Shown here: positions 21,256-32,671 of the stretch, one piece after another
How the letters are laid out: every line of letters starts with the position of its first letter
Numbering within the stretch: the stretch's first letter is position 1
From: Gigantopelta aegis
Lineage: Eukaryota > Mollusca > Gastropoda > Neomphalida > Peltospiridae
DNA length: 64,000 nucleotides
Reading direction: 5' to 3'
NCBI RefSeq assembly: GCF_016097555.1
Contig: NC_054713.1
Span: 16,270,735 to 16,334,734 of the forward strand
Translations under genes and position numbers: made by a program
Notes under the pieces: model-generated
What the model was told of the DNA's origin: nothing
The model's input: the letters and a program-made list of their open reading frames with translations, nothing else
Databases searched by the model: none

Positions 21256-21469
21256 ATTTAAGAAATCGCTGTAATCTAGTGGTGTTGATAAACACAACAC
21301 ACTACACTAGGTAAGTAGGTTCGCCTGCCGATGGGTAAAAGACACTACACCGACTTCTCTCTAACTAACCATTATTTAACCGCAGTTCAGATAAATGACA
21401 TGAGTGCCCAGGGCAGCGTGCTTTAACCTCAATTGCATATAGGCACGAAACTAAGTCGGATTAATAATA

Positions 21470-21632
21470 ATATTGCGTCGCAGGATCGAACCACATGGGT
21501 GGATTCATTCTACTGATTTTTGTTCCAACCACTGCAACACAACTGATCAAAGGATGTGGTATGTGCTTTCCTGTCTGTGGGAAGATGCATATAAAATATT
21601 TGATAGTGGTGTCGTTAATCAAAACAAACTTG
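21470..21632 (+). mobile_element. Truncated SINE, unit U3
   Basis: Same truncation as in U1 and U2 (723-885, 4967-5128). Confidence 0.6.
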
Positions 21633-21692
21633 TTATAAATAATAACAAAATGATAGTTCAGTCACGTCTCCTGTTTAATTTGTAATAATTGT

Positions 21693-21775
21693 GGTAGCGT
21701 GTCCGAGCGGTCTAAGGCGCTGGTTTTAGGCACCAGTCTCTTCGGAGGCGTGGGTTCGAATCCAAACTGCTGCCA
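21693..21775 (+). pseudogene. tRNA-Leu(UAG) pseudogene, unit U3 gene b
   Basis: 83 nt. The D stem is altered (GTGTCCGAG for GTGGCCGAG) and the T stem no longer pairs (GAATCCAAACTGC for GAATCCCACCGC, including one extra base). The anticodon TAG and variable arm remain. I judge it a pseudogene. Confidence 0.85.
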
Positions 21776-22565
21776 TTATATTATTTTATTTTTGAAATAT
21801 TTGGGGTTTAATTTGCACTTTAATACGTTTAAAATAGAATTGTAGGTGGGAGGTGTGATTTACGTCACCAGTAAATACAGGTTAGGTAAATCATAAGCGT
21901 CAACTTAATAATGGGAAATTCTCCTTCTGATAGGTCTGTGCCTCCCATCCCCCCTCAAAACTTCAGGATAACAAATGTACATGGTGTGTTTTTTATCCAA
22001 CTCCATATAAATATAGATAAAAATATGTTTCCTCTCACTTCAACTGTTCCCCCCGCCCCACATTCCCGATTCCAGATATCGTTACTAGGGTCCATCTTAA
22101 CCTGCTTCTGGTTTTCAGATAAGTGTTAACTGAACTGATCGAGTTTCTTGCGGAGCATTTTTGCTTGCTGTCAAACTTGAGCGCACTAGGATCGTTTCCC
22201 TCCATCAGTGTGGAAAGCTAAAGCATATTGTGCACGAACTGATCCATAGGCAAAGCATGCACGGCGGAGCAGCAGATGCCGGGGAAGAGGGGCTAGCCTT
22301 CAGGATAAAAAATGTACGTGTTATTTTTAATTATTATTTATCCTACTCTGTATAAATATAGATAAAAAATATGTTTTCTCCGCCCCTCCCCACACATCCC
22401 CAATTCCAGATATCGTTCCTAGGGTCATATCTTAACCTGTTTCTGGTTTTCGGATAAGTGTTAACGTAGTTGAATTGCTTGCTGTCAAATTTGAGCGCAC
22501 TAGGATCGTTTCCCTCCACCAGTGTGGAAAGCTAGAACATATTGTGTACCAACTGATCCATAGGC
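21776..22565. repeat. Unit spacer U3 with internal duplication
   Basis: The first part matches U1/U2. A segment starting CTTCAGGATAA (21960) is repeated from 22299, so about 340 bp is duplicated in tandem. The first copy holds a 28-base patch identical to LINE ORF1 (22131-22158). Confidence 0.72.
22131..22158 (+). other. 28-base patch of LINE ORF1 in the spacer
   Basis: Identical base for base to 37588-37615 inside the ORF1 of LINE F, where it encodes part of ELIEFLAEH. U1, U2 and the second U3 spacer copy instead have about 10 bases of ordinary spacer between GTGTTAAC and TTGCTTGCTG. No other LINE sequence flanks it. Confidence 0.85.
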
Positions 22566-22569
22566 TGTA

Positions 22570-24705
22570 GGGTGTATACTACCAAATCAAATCCCATAGA
22601 CGACAATAGTAACATATGTGGCTAAAACTCCTACCTGCAACGTATCAATCGACATAAACGCCACGGATATAAATACTACCACCCCTCACCCTTAAAGTGA
22701 ATCACACAAAAGTGGGTGTCAAGCTGCTCATTTCTGAGATAACGGGTAGCGTCTATGACTACCCTAGTTCCGCACACAATTTGAGTACTTTTTTTTACAG
22801 GTACCCCATACATGTTCCAAGCACAAGGCTATTTGACACAGTGGTACTAGATGAAATAAAATTGCATACATTTTTAGCCCAGATGAAAGTAATTTCTTTT
22901 ACAACCAACACACTCACATTTATAACCAATCACAGGACTTGTGGTGTTCACTTCTCTATCAAAAGTTGGGTGCACCTCGAACTTTGACCCAGCCGGAAGT
23001 TATTTGGTTTAGTACTACCTATACTGATAATATACATTTTTCAAAAAGTGTCCAGCTATGTGTTTTTATGACAACCAGGATCTGGTGTGCTCTGACATAA
23101 AGTGACAGCCTCACTGAAACTGTTGTTTCTACAGTGCAACCTAATATAATGTACACCTCATAAGGCATATATATTGTATACAGTTTTGTAGAAATGCAAT
23201 ATGTCATATTAAACAACAAAATGCTTTAAAATATAACTCCTGAAGATATTTACTGTCAGTTTGGTGTGTGTACTCAGGTATATATGTAGAGAGTACCTCT
23301 ACTCCTTTAAAGTATTCCATTAAAACACATGCACTTGACTGACCCCTAGATTAGGAGACCTGAACAGGTACATCAAAGAAATATCAGTATTAAAAAAATA
23401 CACTGTCTGAGGAAGGAAACACCAACATGACTGTACCTGTATGAAGCAATAACATAATGTTCTGGTGTGCCCGTCTTCAAGTTATCAGGTGTGGGAATTT
23501 CAAATCCATCAGCCATGCTGATTTTCATAATGAACCATCAAAACCATTGGGAGCCACCCATATTCCTGACTATATTTTATTTGTAGCCTACTGTAGTTGG
23601 AGCTTTTAATATTTGTGATATCTGGAATTATCACCCAGCTTTCGCACATTTATTTTTGATTAATTACTTTAAAAAAACTACTTTTAAATGACATAATTAC
23701 CCGAACATCTATTTTATTGCATTATTTTCTAATCCAGATCAATACAATATGTATATTGGATGTATTTCTACAATCAGTAATCCAGCATTTTATTTAGCTA
23801 GTAACATTGGGTAATACAGCTTTAACAATAAAATAAATTACCAACTTACTCCAAGGCAGATAATCAAATCTGAAAAAATTTGGTTCTGAATCCAGTATAA
23901 ACCTAAAATGGTCTTCATGAGAGCAAACTAAGTGATTATTAAGAAAAATATTTGATCTGGAGATCTAAACGTATGTTTAACAAGATTATTGTTGTGTATA
24001 ACTAAGAACAGAAGGCACAATAGTGACAACAAATTTAATTATGTCTTTGGTGAAGTTTTTCTTTAAATTTATTTAAAATTTTGCATAAAACTACAAACTT
24101 GTCTAAAATATAACTTGGCACCCTATAAATATGTCAAAATGACAATAAAAATCAAGTTCTTTACAAATTTGAGTTTTCAGAATTTCATACATGAAAAATT
24201 AACTATGTTAATGGAAACTAAAGACATTAACCCACTATTGACACATGATATTTTTAATATAAAAATAAATTGCTATTAAAATCTTAATTGAGGTTGCTTA
24301 TATATAACACCATATTTAAGAGCAGTTGTATATGGTAAGTCAAATACCATGTAAAAAGAAATTATTGAAATATTTACAGTATGAATTATAGGCCAAAACC
24401 AACTTTTCCTCAGTCCTAACTTTGATTCAAACTCCATTCAGAGCCATGTACAGTGATTATTGTCAAGGTCAAGGTCAGTGTGAACTTGCGTGGTCCAGTG
24501 ACAGCTAATTAATCAACCAGTATAGTTTAATTAAATAAAATCACAAAATCATAATATTTTTTATTATGCACTGAATATGTGCTATAGGGTGTATACTACC
24601 AAATCAAATCCCATAGACGACAATAGTAACATATGTGGCTAAAACTCCTACCTGCAACGTATCAATCGACATAAACGCCACGGATATTATTTGGTTAGTA
24701 CTACC
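22570..24705. mobile_element. 2.1-kb U3-specific insertion with terminal direct repeats
   Basis: Absent from U2, where GGCTG-TAAGTAGC is continuous. Flanked by TGTA on both sides (22566-22569 and 24706-24709), a 4-bp target duplication. A direct repeat of about 110-120 bp lies at each end (22570-22680 and 24587-24705), starting GGGTGTATACTACC and ending TACTACC. No recognisable protein is encoded. The class is unclear: a small element with terminal repeats, or two copies of a MITE-like element bracketing 1.9 kb. Confidence 0.6.
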
Positions 24706-24909
24706 TGTAAGTAGCTCTGTGGTAAAGCATGCATGGCGAAGCTGCGGATGCCGGGGAAGAGGGGATAGCCCCCAATTATTATGAAAAAAATGGTAACCAT
24801 AAATAGTGACCATACCCCCCGAATTCACCTTGAAACGTGGATGCTTTGCACCCTCGATTTCAGTCAGCACCCCCCCCCCCCCCCGCAAAGCTTCTATCGT
24901 GCCTACAAA

Positions 24910-25190
24910 GCACTCGTTTCGTGCGTGATCGATCTATAATCGATTCCCGTGTATGGGCCCATTGGGCCAGTGCCCCACAACCGGTATATCGAAAGCCGTG
25001 GTATGTGCTATCCTGTATGTGGGATGATGCATATAAAACGTCCCTCACTAGCAAAGAAAAACAATGTAGCGGGTTTTCTGTCTAAGATTATATGTCAGAA
25101 TTACCAAATGTTTAACAAAAGTTACATCCAACAGCCGATGAAAAATTAATGAAATGTGCACTAGTGGAGTTGTTGAACAAAATAAAGTTC
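24910..25190 (+). mobile_element. tRNA-derived SINE, plus, U3
   Basis: Orthologue of 5930-6215. Confidence 0.75.
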
Positions 25191-25514
25191 TTCTTTTTAA
25201 TCTTCTCCACCCGTTGTGAATCCTAGGGGATCGGATGGCCATGGATGTGGCGTAGATAGGGGAGGTGTGTGTGTGGGGGGGGGGGGGTGCTCGGGATTCA
25301 TGTTACCTCAATCAAACGTGTTTTATTTATTTTTTACTGTATTAAATTTTATAAAATCGTACATACATAACTACATACATAGTGTGGGTTCCCCCACCCT
25401 ACACCCACTATAAAATCCTGGCTACGCAAGTGGGCGATGGACACTACCTGCTAAAGATTATGACAGTCGCAGCCATCATTTTTCATTTCATTTCAAGTTA
25501 TTTTCGTGTTTATA

Positions 25515-25720
25515 GCCAATTTAGGTTCAAGCTTTGTGTTCTGGGCACACACCTCATCTGTCTAGGCTATCTGACTAGGACAGTTGGTTAGTTGCTAGTG
25601 GTTAGTGAGAAAGAAGAGGATGTAGTGGTCTTATACCTACCCGTTAAGTCGTGAAAACGTCCTCTGGGTAGGAGCCCTGTACGTCCGATGTCTTAATCTC
25701 GACACCGCCGAGGCCGATGA
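25515..25720 (-). mobile_element. tRNA-derived SINE, second family, minus, U3
   Basis: Orthologue of 6555-6775. Confidence 0.68.
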
Positions 25721-26179
25721 GTAGCCATCTTCCTATACCTATATAAATGAGGGATAACTCCCAATTATTATCATGCATTCCGGGGTTGTCGTTTCGAAGT
25801 AAACTAACGAAGAGTCTCGCGAATATTCTATACACGAATATACGAACTACAAGGGGCGGAAGGTAGCCGGGTGGTCAGGCGCGTACCTGCCTGTACGCAA
25901 GTACGCAGTGGCGTCCACATCATTTAAAAAACCCACAAAAAAACCCACAACCAAATTCTTGAAGAAAAAAAAAACCCAACGGAAAACCATGCCCGCGGGA
26001 GAAAAGGAAAGGGATAACCAAACTGTAGAATAATGGCACATTGTCAAGTTCACACATGCACATAGACTATACTGTCTCACTCTGACGTCATCGAATACAA
26101 CATGACGCCAAGGTGCATTACTTATGTTATTAACTTGGCTCTACGATGCCATTTATTTTTTATGCTCAGCGGAGTTGAA

Positions 26180-26472
26180 TGAATGAATGAATGAATGAAT
26201 GAATGAATGTTTAACGACACCCCAGCACGAAAAAGACATCGGCTATTGGGTGTCAAACTATGGTAATGCAAATAAATAAAGTGATGATCAACATCAACAT
26301 AAAAATTCAAGGTTTAAACAAAAACAGTGTAAAGATCTGTGCAAAAATACAAATATCACAGAATTTTACGGACACCGAATTTTACTCTAAATTTCAATTT
26401 GTGCTGTATTGGCCATTCTCAAAGAGAATGTTACACCCCTGCACCACGGTGAGGTTACAGCACGCGCAGGGG
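26180..26472 (-). mobile_element. SINE with (TTCA)n tail, U3-specific insertion 1
   Basis: Flanked by a perfect 13-bp duplication CAGCGGAGTTGAA (26167-26179 and 26473-26485). On the minus strand it begins CCCCTGCGCGTGCTGTAACC (with GTAACCTCACCGTGG) and ends with GTTTAAACATTCATTCATTC-type repeats. The 3' part (TTAACGACACC, TCGGCTATTGGGTGTC) resembles the tails of the other SINEs, suggesting the same partner LINE. Confidence 0.82.
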
Positions 26473-27159
26473 CAGCGGAGTTGAATAAGTAAGATGGTTT
26501 GTAACCTCAAGGTCAAGGTCAAAGGGTTTTACGTGCACGTTCAGAGCAAGCTGTTGTAGCGCACGCCTGTCGTGGGCACAGTTGCCGGCCTTGGCCAGGA
26601 CAAGACAGGAAATTGTAACCTCGAGCCCTGATACAAAATATACCAATGACCATGTCGATGTGTTATGGTGTTCCATTATATTTATGTAGGTCTAAGGACT
26701 AAAATCTCAACTCTCCTATTTACCAGTACATTAATGATCCACTAAACAGATATACAACGTAGATCTATATGCATGTGCAGTTGCTGACAAGGCACAGGTT
26801 TTCATTCATTGAGTTGGGTTTAACGCCAATTTTCAACAGTATTTCAGTTATATATGGCAGTCAATTAACCTAAGTGTTCCTGGCAAACCCCAGTACTAAC
26901 CAGTCATTTACAAGTAAAGGCACAAGTAAAGGCACAGGTAGATCTACATGTAGATGTACTCCTTTTCATACCGGGACTCAGCTAAAGATATTTTAAAGTG
27001 AGATGTAACTCAGACGATGCACTGATGCTATTTATAGTTCAGACATTTTACAAATTGCCGCATTAAAACTTGCGATTTCCAAGTTTATTTATAGGTGTAA
27101 AATTAGTTCTCAAAGTCGCCAGAGTGCACCATATGACGTCTAGGTTTCAAAACATTTAT

Positions 27160-27180
27160 GGGGGGGGGGGGGGGGGGGGG
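27160..27180. repeat. Poly(G) tract, U3
   Basis: Twenty-one G; the orthologous tract in U2 has 35. Confidence 0.93.
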
Positions 27181-27254
27181 TGCTCCCAGACCCCCCTACA
27201 AAACTCGCACTTTCAGTGCTCGACTGTAAATTTGGAATCCACATCAAAAATGGC

Positions 27255-27590
27255 TGGGTACGCCCCTGGTGTTATAGCGCTCGCTTGATGCGCGATCGGT
27301 CTAGGATTGATCCCCGTCGGTGGGCCCATTGGTCTATTTCTCGTTCCAGACAGTGCACCACGATTGGTGTATCAAAGGCCGTGGTGTGTGCTATCCTGTC
27401 TATGGGATGCTGCATAAAACATATCCCTTGCTACGAATCGAAAAAAAATATATAGCGGGTTTCCTCGTGAGCCCTAGTGAAAGCCTCACCTAAAATCAGC
27501 AGAGCTAGACGACACTCTAGCTACGCACGAATACATGACACACACCAGCATACAATTCTCGGACCCATGTCATATGCAGGGCTCAACCTT
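27255..27590 (+). mobile_element. tRNA-derived SINE with head, U3
   Basis: Orthologue of 7955-8270, with tRNA-like head GCGCTCGCTTGATGCGCGAT and box B GATTGATCCCC. Confidence 0.73.
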
Positions 27591-28152
27591 AGCAGTAGCC
27601 AGGGGTGTTTTGGTTACCAATATCTTGGTCGGCCTAGCAGGTGTCTAAACCCAGTAGTCCGCTGGGCTACTAGATGGTTTTTTAATACATCCAGTTACTC
27701 CGCAATCAACAAGACGCTAAAATCCTTAAAACACACCTAAAACAACATGATTAAATAAAAATAAATTGTTTTGCTGTTTACTTTTTTTCTTTTAATTTAT
27801 TAAAATTATGGGGCTACCTTTTTTTTACTGAGGGCTACCAGATTTTATACAGTCTTTAAAAATCATAGAAAAAGGATATTAAGAAATGTGCTGGTTTTAT
27901 GAGTAGCTATATTTCAATCTTCCCTTCTTTGCTCCTTTTAACTTTATTTTTACGAACTGTTCTGTGAATACGACAGACATTTGTTTACTCTCCCCATGCA
28001 AAAGTCAAATTCATCAAAACATTCAAATGTACGTACTGTTGCGCAGAAACAGACCCGGTATCAATTACAGGTTCATTGTCGATATCTGCGTTTGGTCAAC
28101 TGCCACGGAACCAGAAATGCTAGACAAGATTACAATTGATTTGAGCAAACGA

Positions 28153-28446
28153 TGAATGAATGAATGAATGAATGAATGAATGTTTAACGACACCCCAGCA
28201 CGAAAAATACATCGGCTATTGGGTGTCAAACTATGGTAATGCAAATAAATAAAGTGATGATCAACATCAATATAAAAATTCAAGACTTAAACAAAAGCAG
28301 TGTAAAGAACTGTGCAAAAACACAAATATCACAAAATTTTACGGATACTGAATTTTACTCAAAACTTCAATTTTGTGCTGTATTGGCCATTCTCAAAGAG
28401 AATGTTACACCCCTGCACCACGGTGAGGTTACAGCACACGCAGGGG
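28153..28446 (-). mobile_element. SINE with (TTCA)n tail, U3-specific insertion 2
   Basis: Flanked by an 11-bp duplication TGAGCAAACGA (28142-28152 and 28447-28457). The empty site is intact in U2 near 8955. About 90% like the copy at 26180-26472, so recently active within this locus. Confidence 0.85.
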
Positions 28447-28504
28447 TGAGCAAACGATCTGCGACATTCCGAGATTTGAAAGTGATTTCCGAAGTGAAGG
28501 TCCT

Positions 28505-30625
28505 ACACACTAGATAAGGTGTATCTTCCATGGAAGTGACATTTCTGCTACAGGCGAAGTAAACACTAGATAAGGTGTATGTTCAGGTAAATGGCAGTCC
28601 TCCTACAGACGAAGGAAACACTAGATAAGGTGTATGTTCAGGTATATGGCAGTCCTCATACAGGCGAAGTAAACACTAGATAAGGTGTATGTTCAGGTAA
28701 CAGGCAATCCTCCTACAGGCGAAGTAAACACTAGATAAGGTGTATCTTCCATGGAAGTGACAGTTCTCCTACAGGCGAAGTAAACACTAGATAAGGTGTT
28801 TTTTCAGGTAAATGGCACTTCTCCTACAGGCGAAGTAAACACTAGATAAGGTGTATGTTCGGGTAAATGGCAGTCCTCCTACAGACGAAGGAAAGACTAG
28901 ATAAGGTGTATGTTCAGGTCAATGGCAGTCCTCCTACAGGCGAAGTAAACACTAGATAAGGTGTATGTTCAGGTAAATGGCAGACCTCCTAAAGGGGAAG
29001 TAAAGACCAGATAAGGTGTATGTTCAGGTAAATGGCAGTCCTCCTACAGGCGAAGTAACACTAGAGTAGGTGTATGTTCAGGTAAATGGCAGTCCTCCTA
29101 CAGCCGAAGTAAACACTAGATAAGGTGTATCTTCCTTGGAAGTGACAGTTCTCCTACAGGCGAAGTAAACACCAGATAAGGTGCATGTTCAGGTAAATGG
29201 CAGTCCTCCAACAGGCGAAGAAAACACTAGATAAGATGTATGTTCAGGTAAATGGCAGTCCTCCTACAGGAGAAGGAAACACTAGATAAGGTGTATGTTC
29301 AGGTAAATAGCAGTCCTCCTACAGGCGAAGGAAACACTAGATAAGGTGTATGTTCAGGTAAATGGTAGTCCTACAGGCGAAGGAAACACTAGATAAGCTG
29401 TATGTTCAGGTAAATGGAAGTCTTCCTACATACGAAGGAAACACTAGATAAGGTGTATGTTCATGTAAATGGCAGTCCTACTACAGCGGAAGGAAACACT
29501 AGATAAGGTGTATCTTCCATGGAAGTGACATTTCTCCTACAGACGAAGTAAACACTAGATAAGGTGTATCTTCCATTGAATTGACAGGTCTCCTACAGTC
29601 GAAGTAAACACTAGATAAGGTGTATCTTCCATGGAAGTGACAGTTCTCCTACAGGCGAAGGAAACACTAAATAAGGTGTATGTTGAGGTAATGGCAGTCC
29701 TCCTACAGGCGAAGGAAACACTAGATAAGGTGTATCTTCCATGGAAGTGACAGTTCTCCTACAGGCGAAGGAAACACTAAATAAGGTGTATGTTGAGGTA
29801 ATGGCAGTCCTCCTACAGGCGAAGGAAACACTAGATAAGGTGTATGTTCAGGTAAATGGCAGTCCTCCTACTGGCAAAGGAAACACGAGATAAGGTGTAT
29901 GTTCAGGTAAATTGCAGTCCTCCTACAGGCGAAGTAAAGACTAGATAATGTGTATGTTCAGGTAAATAGCAGTCCTCATACAGACGAGGTACACACTAGA
30001 TAAGGTGTATGCTCAGGTAAATGGCAGTCCTCCTACAGGCGAAGTAAAGACTAGATGTGTATGTTCAGGTAAATGGCAGTCCTCCTACAGACGAGGTAAA
30101 CACTAGATAAGGTGTATGCTCAGGTAAAAGACAGTCTTCCTACAGGGGAAGAAAACACTAGATAAGGTGTATGTTCAGGTAAATGACAGTCCTCCTACAG
30201 GTGAAGTAAATACTAGATAAGGTTTATCTTCCAGGGAAGTGGCAGTCCTACGGGCGAAGTAAACACTAGATAAGATGTATCTTCCGTGGAAGTGACAGTC
30301 CTCCTACGGGCGAAGTAGACACTAGATAAAGTGTATCTTCAGTGGAAGTGACAGTCCTCCTACGGACGAAGTAAACACTAGATAAGGTGCATCTTCCGTT
30401 GAAGTGACAGTCCTACGGGCGAAGTAAACACTAGATAAGGTGGATCTTCCTTGAAAGTGACAGTCCTCCTACGGGTGAAGTAGATACTAGATAAGGTGTA
30501 TCTTCCGTGGAAGTGACAGTCCTGCTACGGGCGAAGTAAACACTATATAAGGTGTATCTTCCGTGGAAGTGACAGTCCTCCTACGGGCGAAGTAAACACT
30601 AGATAAGGTGTATCTTTCTGGGAAG
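28505..30625. repeat. 55-bp tandem satellite, U3 array (about 38 copies)
   Basis: Same monomer as 9355-9985. GTTCAGGTAAATGG-type and CTTCCATGGAAGTGAC-type linkers alternate in blocks, and a two-monomer block near 29640-29810 is repeated, a sign of unequal crossing-over. No open frame spans it in a conserved way. Confidence 0.92.
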
Positions 30626-31142
30626 TTGCAGGCGAGTGCTTTACCAGTGTAAGATTGTTTTAGTGAAACACTCACTATTAGCCTAATTGTTAACACTTGT
30701 TTACTGTGGAGTTTCGTTTTCATCTGTAATGGAATTGACAAAAGTTGTTTCGTTGTCACACGACGTATTGTCTGGCTTTAGTTCGTTTTCACAATGGGGC
30801 CCCTTTGTGGATTGAAGTATTTCTCTATAGACTCTGTTTGGATCAGAGAAGAAGCATTCTGAGAGTATTGCTAACGCAATGACGAGTCGAACATATTTTG
30901 ATATTTCCTAAGTTAAAGGGCCATACTTCTATCAAAACTAGGTAAATCACCATGAAAATCAAACCTGATCTGTAATAGTACATGAAAAAAAACCCCCACC
31001 TATGCACAACATTTCAGCTCGATATCTCGAGGCATTGCAACAAAAGTATCCGAAAACTATATGACAGACTGGCAGAAACCTATAGTCCCCTCAACCCCGG
31101 TTGGACCGGTAGGGGACGAATATACAAAAAAAGAAATAAATT
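30626..31142. repeat. Conserved pre-tRNA block, U3
   Basis: Matches 9986-10492. No gene. Confidence 0.7.
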
Positions 31143-31224
31143 TGGCAGCGGTGGGATTCAAACCCACGCCTCCGAGGAGACTGGTGCCTTAAACCAGCGC
31201 CTTAGACCGCTCGGCCACGCTACC
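31143..31224 (-). tRNA. tRNA-Leu(AAG), unit U3, box B mutated
   Basis: 82 nt on the minus strand with anticodon AAG and all stems paired. The T loop reads TTTGAAT in place of TTCGAAT, changing the nearly invariant C of box B (GGTTTGAATCC). It may be weakly transcribed or silent. Confidence 0.87.
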
Positions 31225-31593
31225 ATGAAAACGCTTGACATTAATAGACATGACGTCTGTAATGTATGTCAAGATGGTTTCATAACTTAACTTTGGTGTG
31301 TTGCTTATGACAGCTAGGAACTGGAGATCAAATCAATTAACTGGGCTCGATGACGTGTTGGTAAAACTGGTGGTTCAGCTGACTTATTTTACTGACCACT
31401 CAGCTCGAATAGCTGTTGTCTGTCTAAACTGTTACTTACAACAAAATATATGTATAACTCTTATACAAAACAGATAATTTTTTAATACTGTTGTTCACAG
31501 TTTAAACAAATAACTGCACAAACCAAAACAATGCCAAACGAGAAACTGTCCTGCCCGTCCAGTAGCTTGTCTATTGCTAGCAGTGGTCTTTTT
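31225..31593. repeat. Conserved spacer between tRNA-Leu(AAG) and tRNA a, U4
   Basis: Matches 2081-2450. No gene. Confidence 0.7.
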
Positions 31594-31675
31594 GGTAGCG
31601 TGGCCGAGTGGTCTAAGACGCTGGTTTTAGGCACCAGTCTCTACGGAGGCGTGGGTTCGAATCCCACCGCTGCGA
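31594..31675 (+). tRNA. tRNA-Leu(UAG), unit U4 gene a, mutated
   Basis: 82 nt with anticodon TAG, AAGACGCTGG for AAGGCGCTGG, and GCTGCGA for GCTGCCA so the first acceptor pair is lost. Probably a decaying gene. Not interrupted, although the SINE and gene b to its right are in the usual order. Confidence 0.8.
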
Positions 31676-31792
31676 ATTTATCCTTTTGTCATTATTATTA
31701 CTTTTTAAATTATTACAATTATTATTATTTATATCATCACCATCATTAGCTGTAGCTGTAGTACTAGTATAATCACCACCACCATCATCAGA

Positions 31793-32090
31793 AGTTTGTT
31801 TTGTTTAACGACACCACTAGAGAACATTGATTAATTAAACATCGGCTATTGGATATCAGACATTTAGTATTTCTGACTAGTAGTCATCGGAGGAAACCTG
31901 CTAAATTTTTTCTTCGTGCAGCCAGGGATTTTTATATGCTCTTACCCACATACAGGAAAGCACACACCACGGCCTTTGACCAATTATGGTGCACTGGTTA
32001 GAACGCGAAAACCCCCAATCATGTCTGATTTCACTTTAAAATTCCAGAAGGACCCTTCACACTGGGATATGCCTACGCCTCCCAATATTT
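31793..32090 (-). mobile_element. tRNA-derived SINE, unit U4
   Basis: Orthologue of 213-510. Confidence 0.7.
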
Positions 32091-32190
32091 AAGAAATCGT
32101 TGTAATCTGGTGGTGTTGTTAAACACAACACCAGGGGCGTAGGCTACGGAGTACGATATAGGCACGACACTATGTCAGAATAATAATAGC

Positions 32191-32450
32191 ATTGCGTCGC
32201 AGGATCGAAGCACCTCGGTGGATCTATTCTACTGATTTTTGTTATCTTGTTCCAACCACTGCAACACAACTTATCAAATGATGTGGTATGTGCTATCCTG
32301 TCTGTGGGAAGATACATATACAATATTTGTTACTGCATTAGGAAAGATGTAGTGGGTTTTCTCAGAATTAACAAATGTTTAACATCCAATAGCCGATGAT
32401 TAGTTAATCAATGTGCTCTAGTGGTGTCGTTAAACAAAAGAAACTTGTTT
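32191..32450 (+). mobile_element. tRNA-derived SINE, plus, U4 (less deleted)
   Basis: From GCGTCGCAGGATCGAAGCAC to TGGTGTCGTTAAACAAAAGA. It keeps the middle (TGGGTTTTCTCAGAATTAAC) that U1-U3 lack, so it shows the ancestral form. Confidence 0.72.
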
Positions 32451-32514
32451 TAAATGATAAATAATAACAAAATGTTAGTTCAATCACGTCTCCTGTTTTA
32501 TCTATTATAAGTAT

Positions 32515-32543
32515 GGTAGCGTGGCCGAGTGGTCTAAGGCGCT
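32515..32543 (+). pseudogene. 5' fragment of tRNA-Leu, U4 gene b, target of LINE D
   Basis: GGTAGCG... to AAGGCGCT, followed by ACAG and then the LINE start ACTTCCGG. It sits at the gene b position (same upstream CAGTCACGTCTCCTGT-like flank... as seen before 944 and 5185). The 3' half is not found downstream because D is fused to F. Confidence 0.9.
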
Positions 32544-32671
32544 ACAGACTTCCGGTTTGGGATTGTCGAAGGTGGACGTGTTTGACTTCGGCTCCCGTTT
32601 GGAAAGTTTTTGGTTTGTTCTTTTTTGTGGCAAAGCTGCCTGGGTCCAGTTTTTCTGGTGTAGGAGTAAAA

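Larger units (their letters stand above)
24706..26166. repeat. SINE-rich spacer, U3
   Basis: Matches 5725-7160 of U2. Holds the poly(C) (24870-24884), poly(G) (25275-25287) and the two SINEs listed separately. From about 26115 to 26166 there is U3-specific sequence. No genes. Confidence 0.65.

Noticed and set aside
22697-22987. 96-residue frame in the 2.1-kb insertion
   Set aside because: No recognisable motif, no conserved counterpart and AT-rich surroundings; treated as chance.
28505-30625. Regularly spaced repeats resembling a CRISPR array
   Set aside because: The whole 55-bp monomer repeats, including the linker between conserved parts; there are no unique spacers, and the context is eukaryotic. 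It is a tandem satellite.
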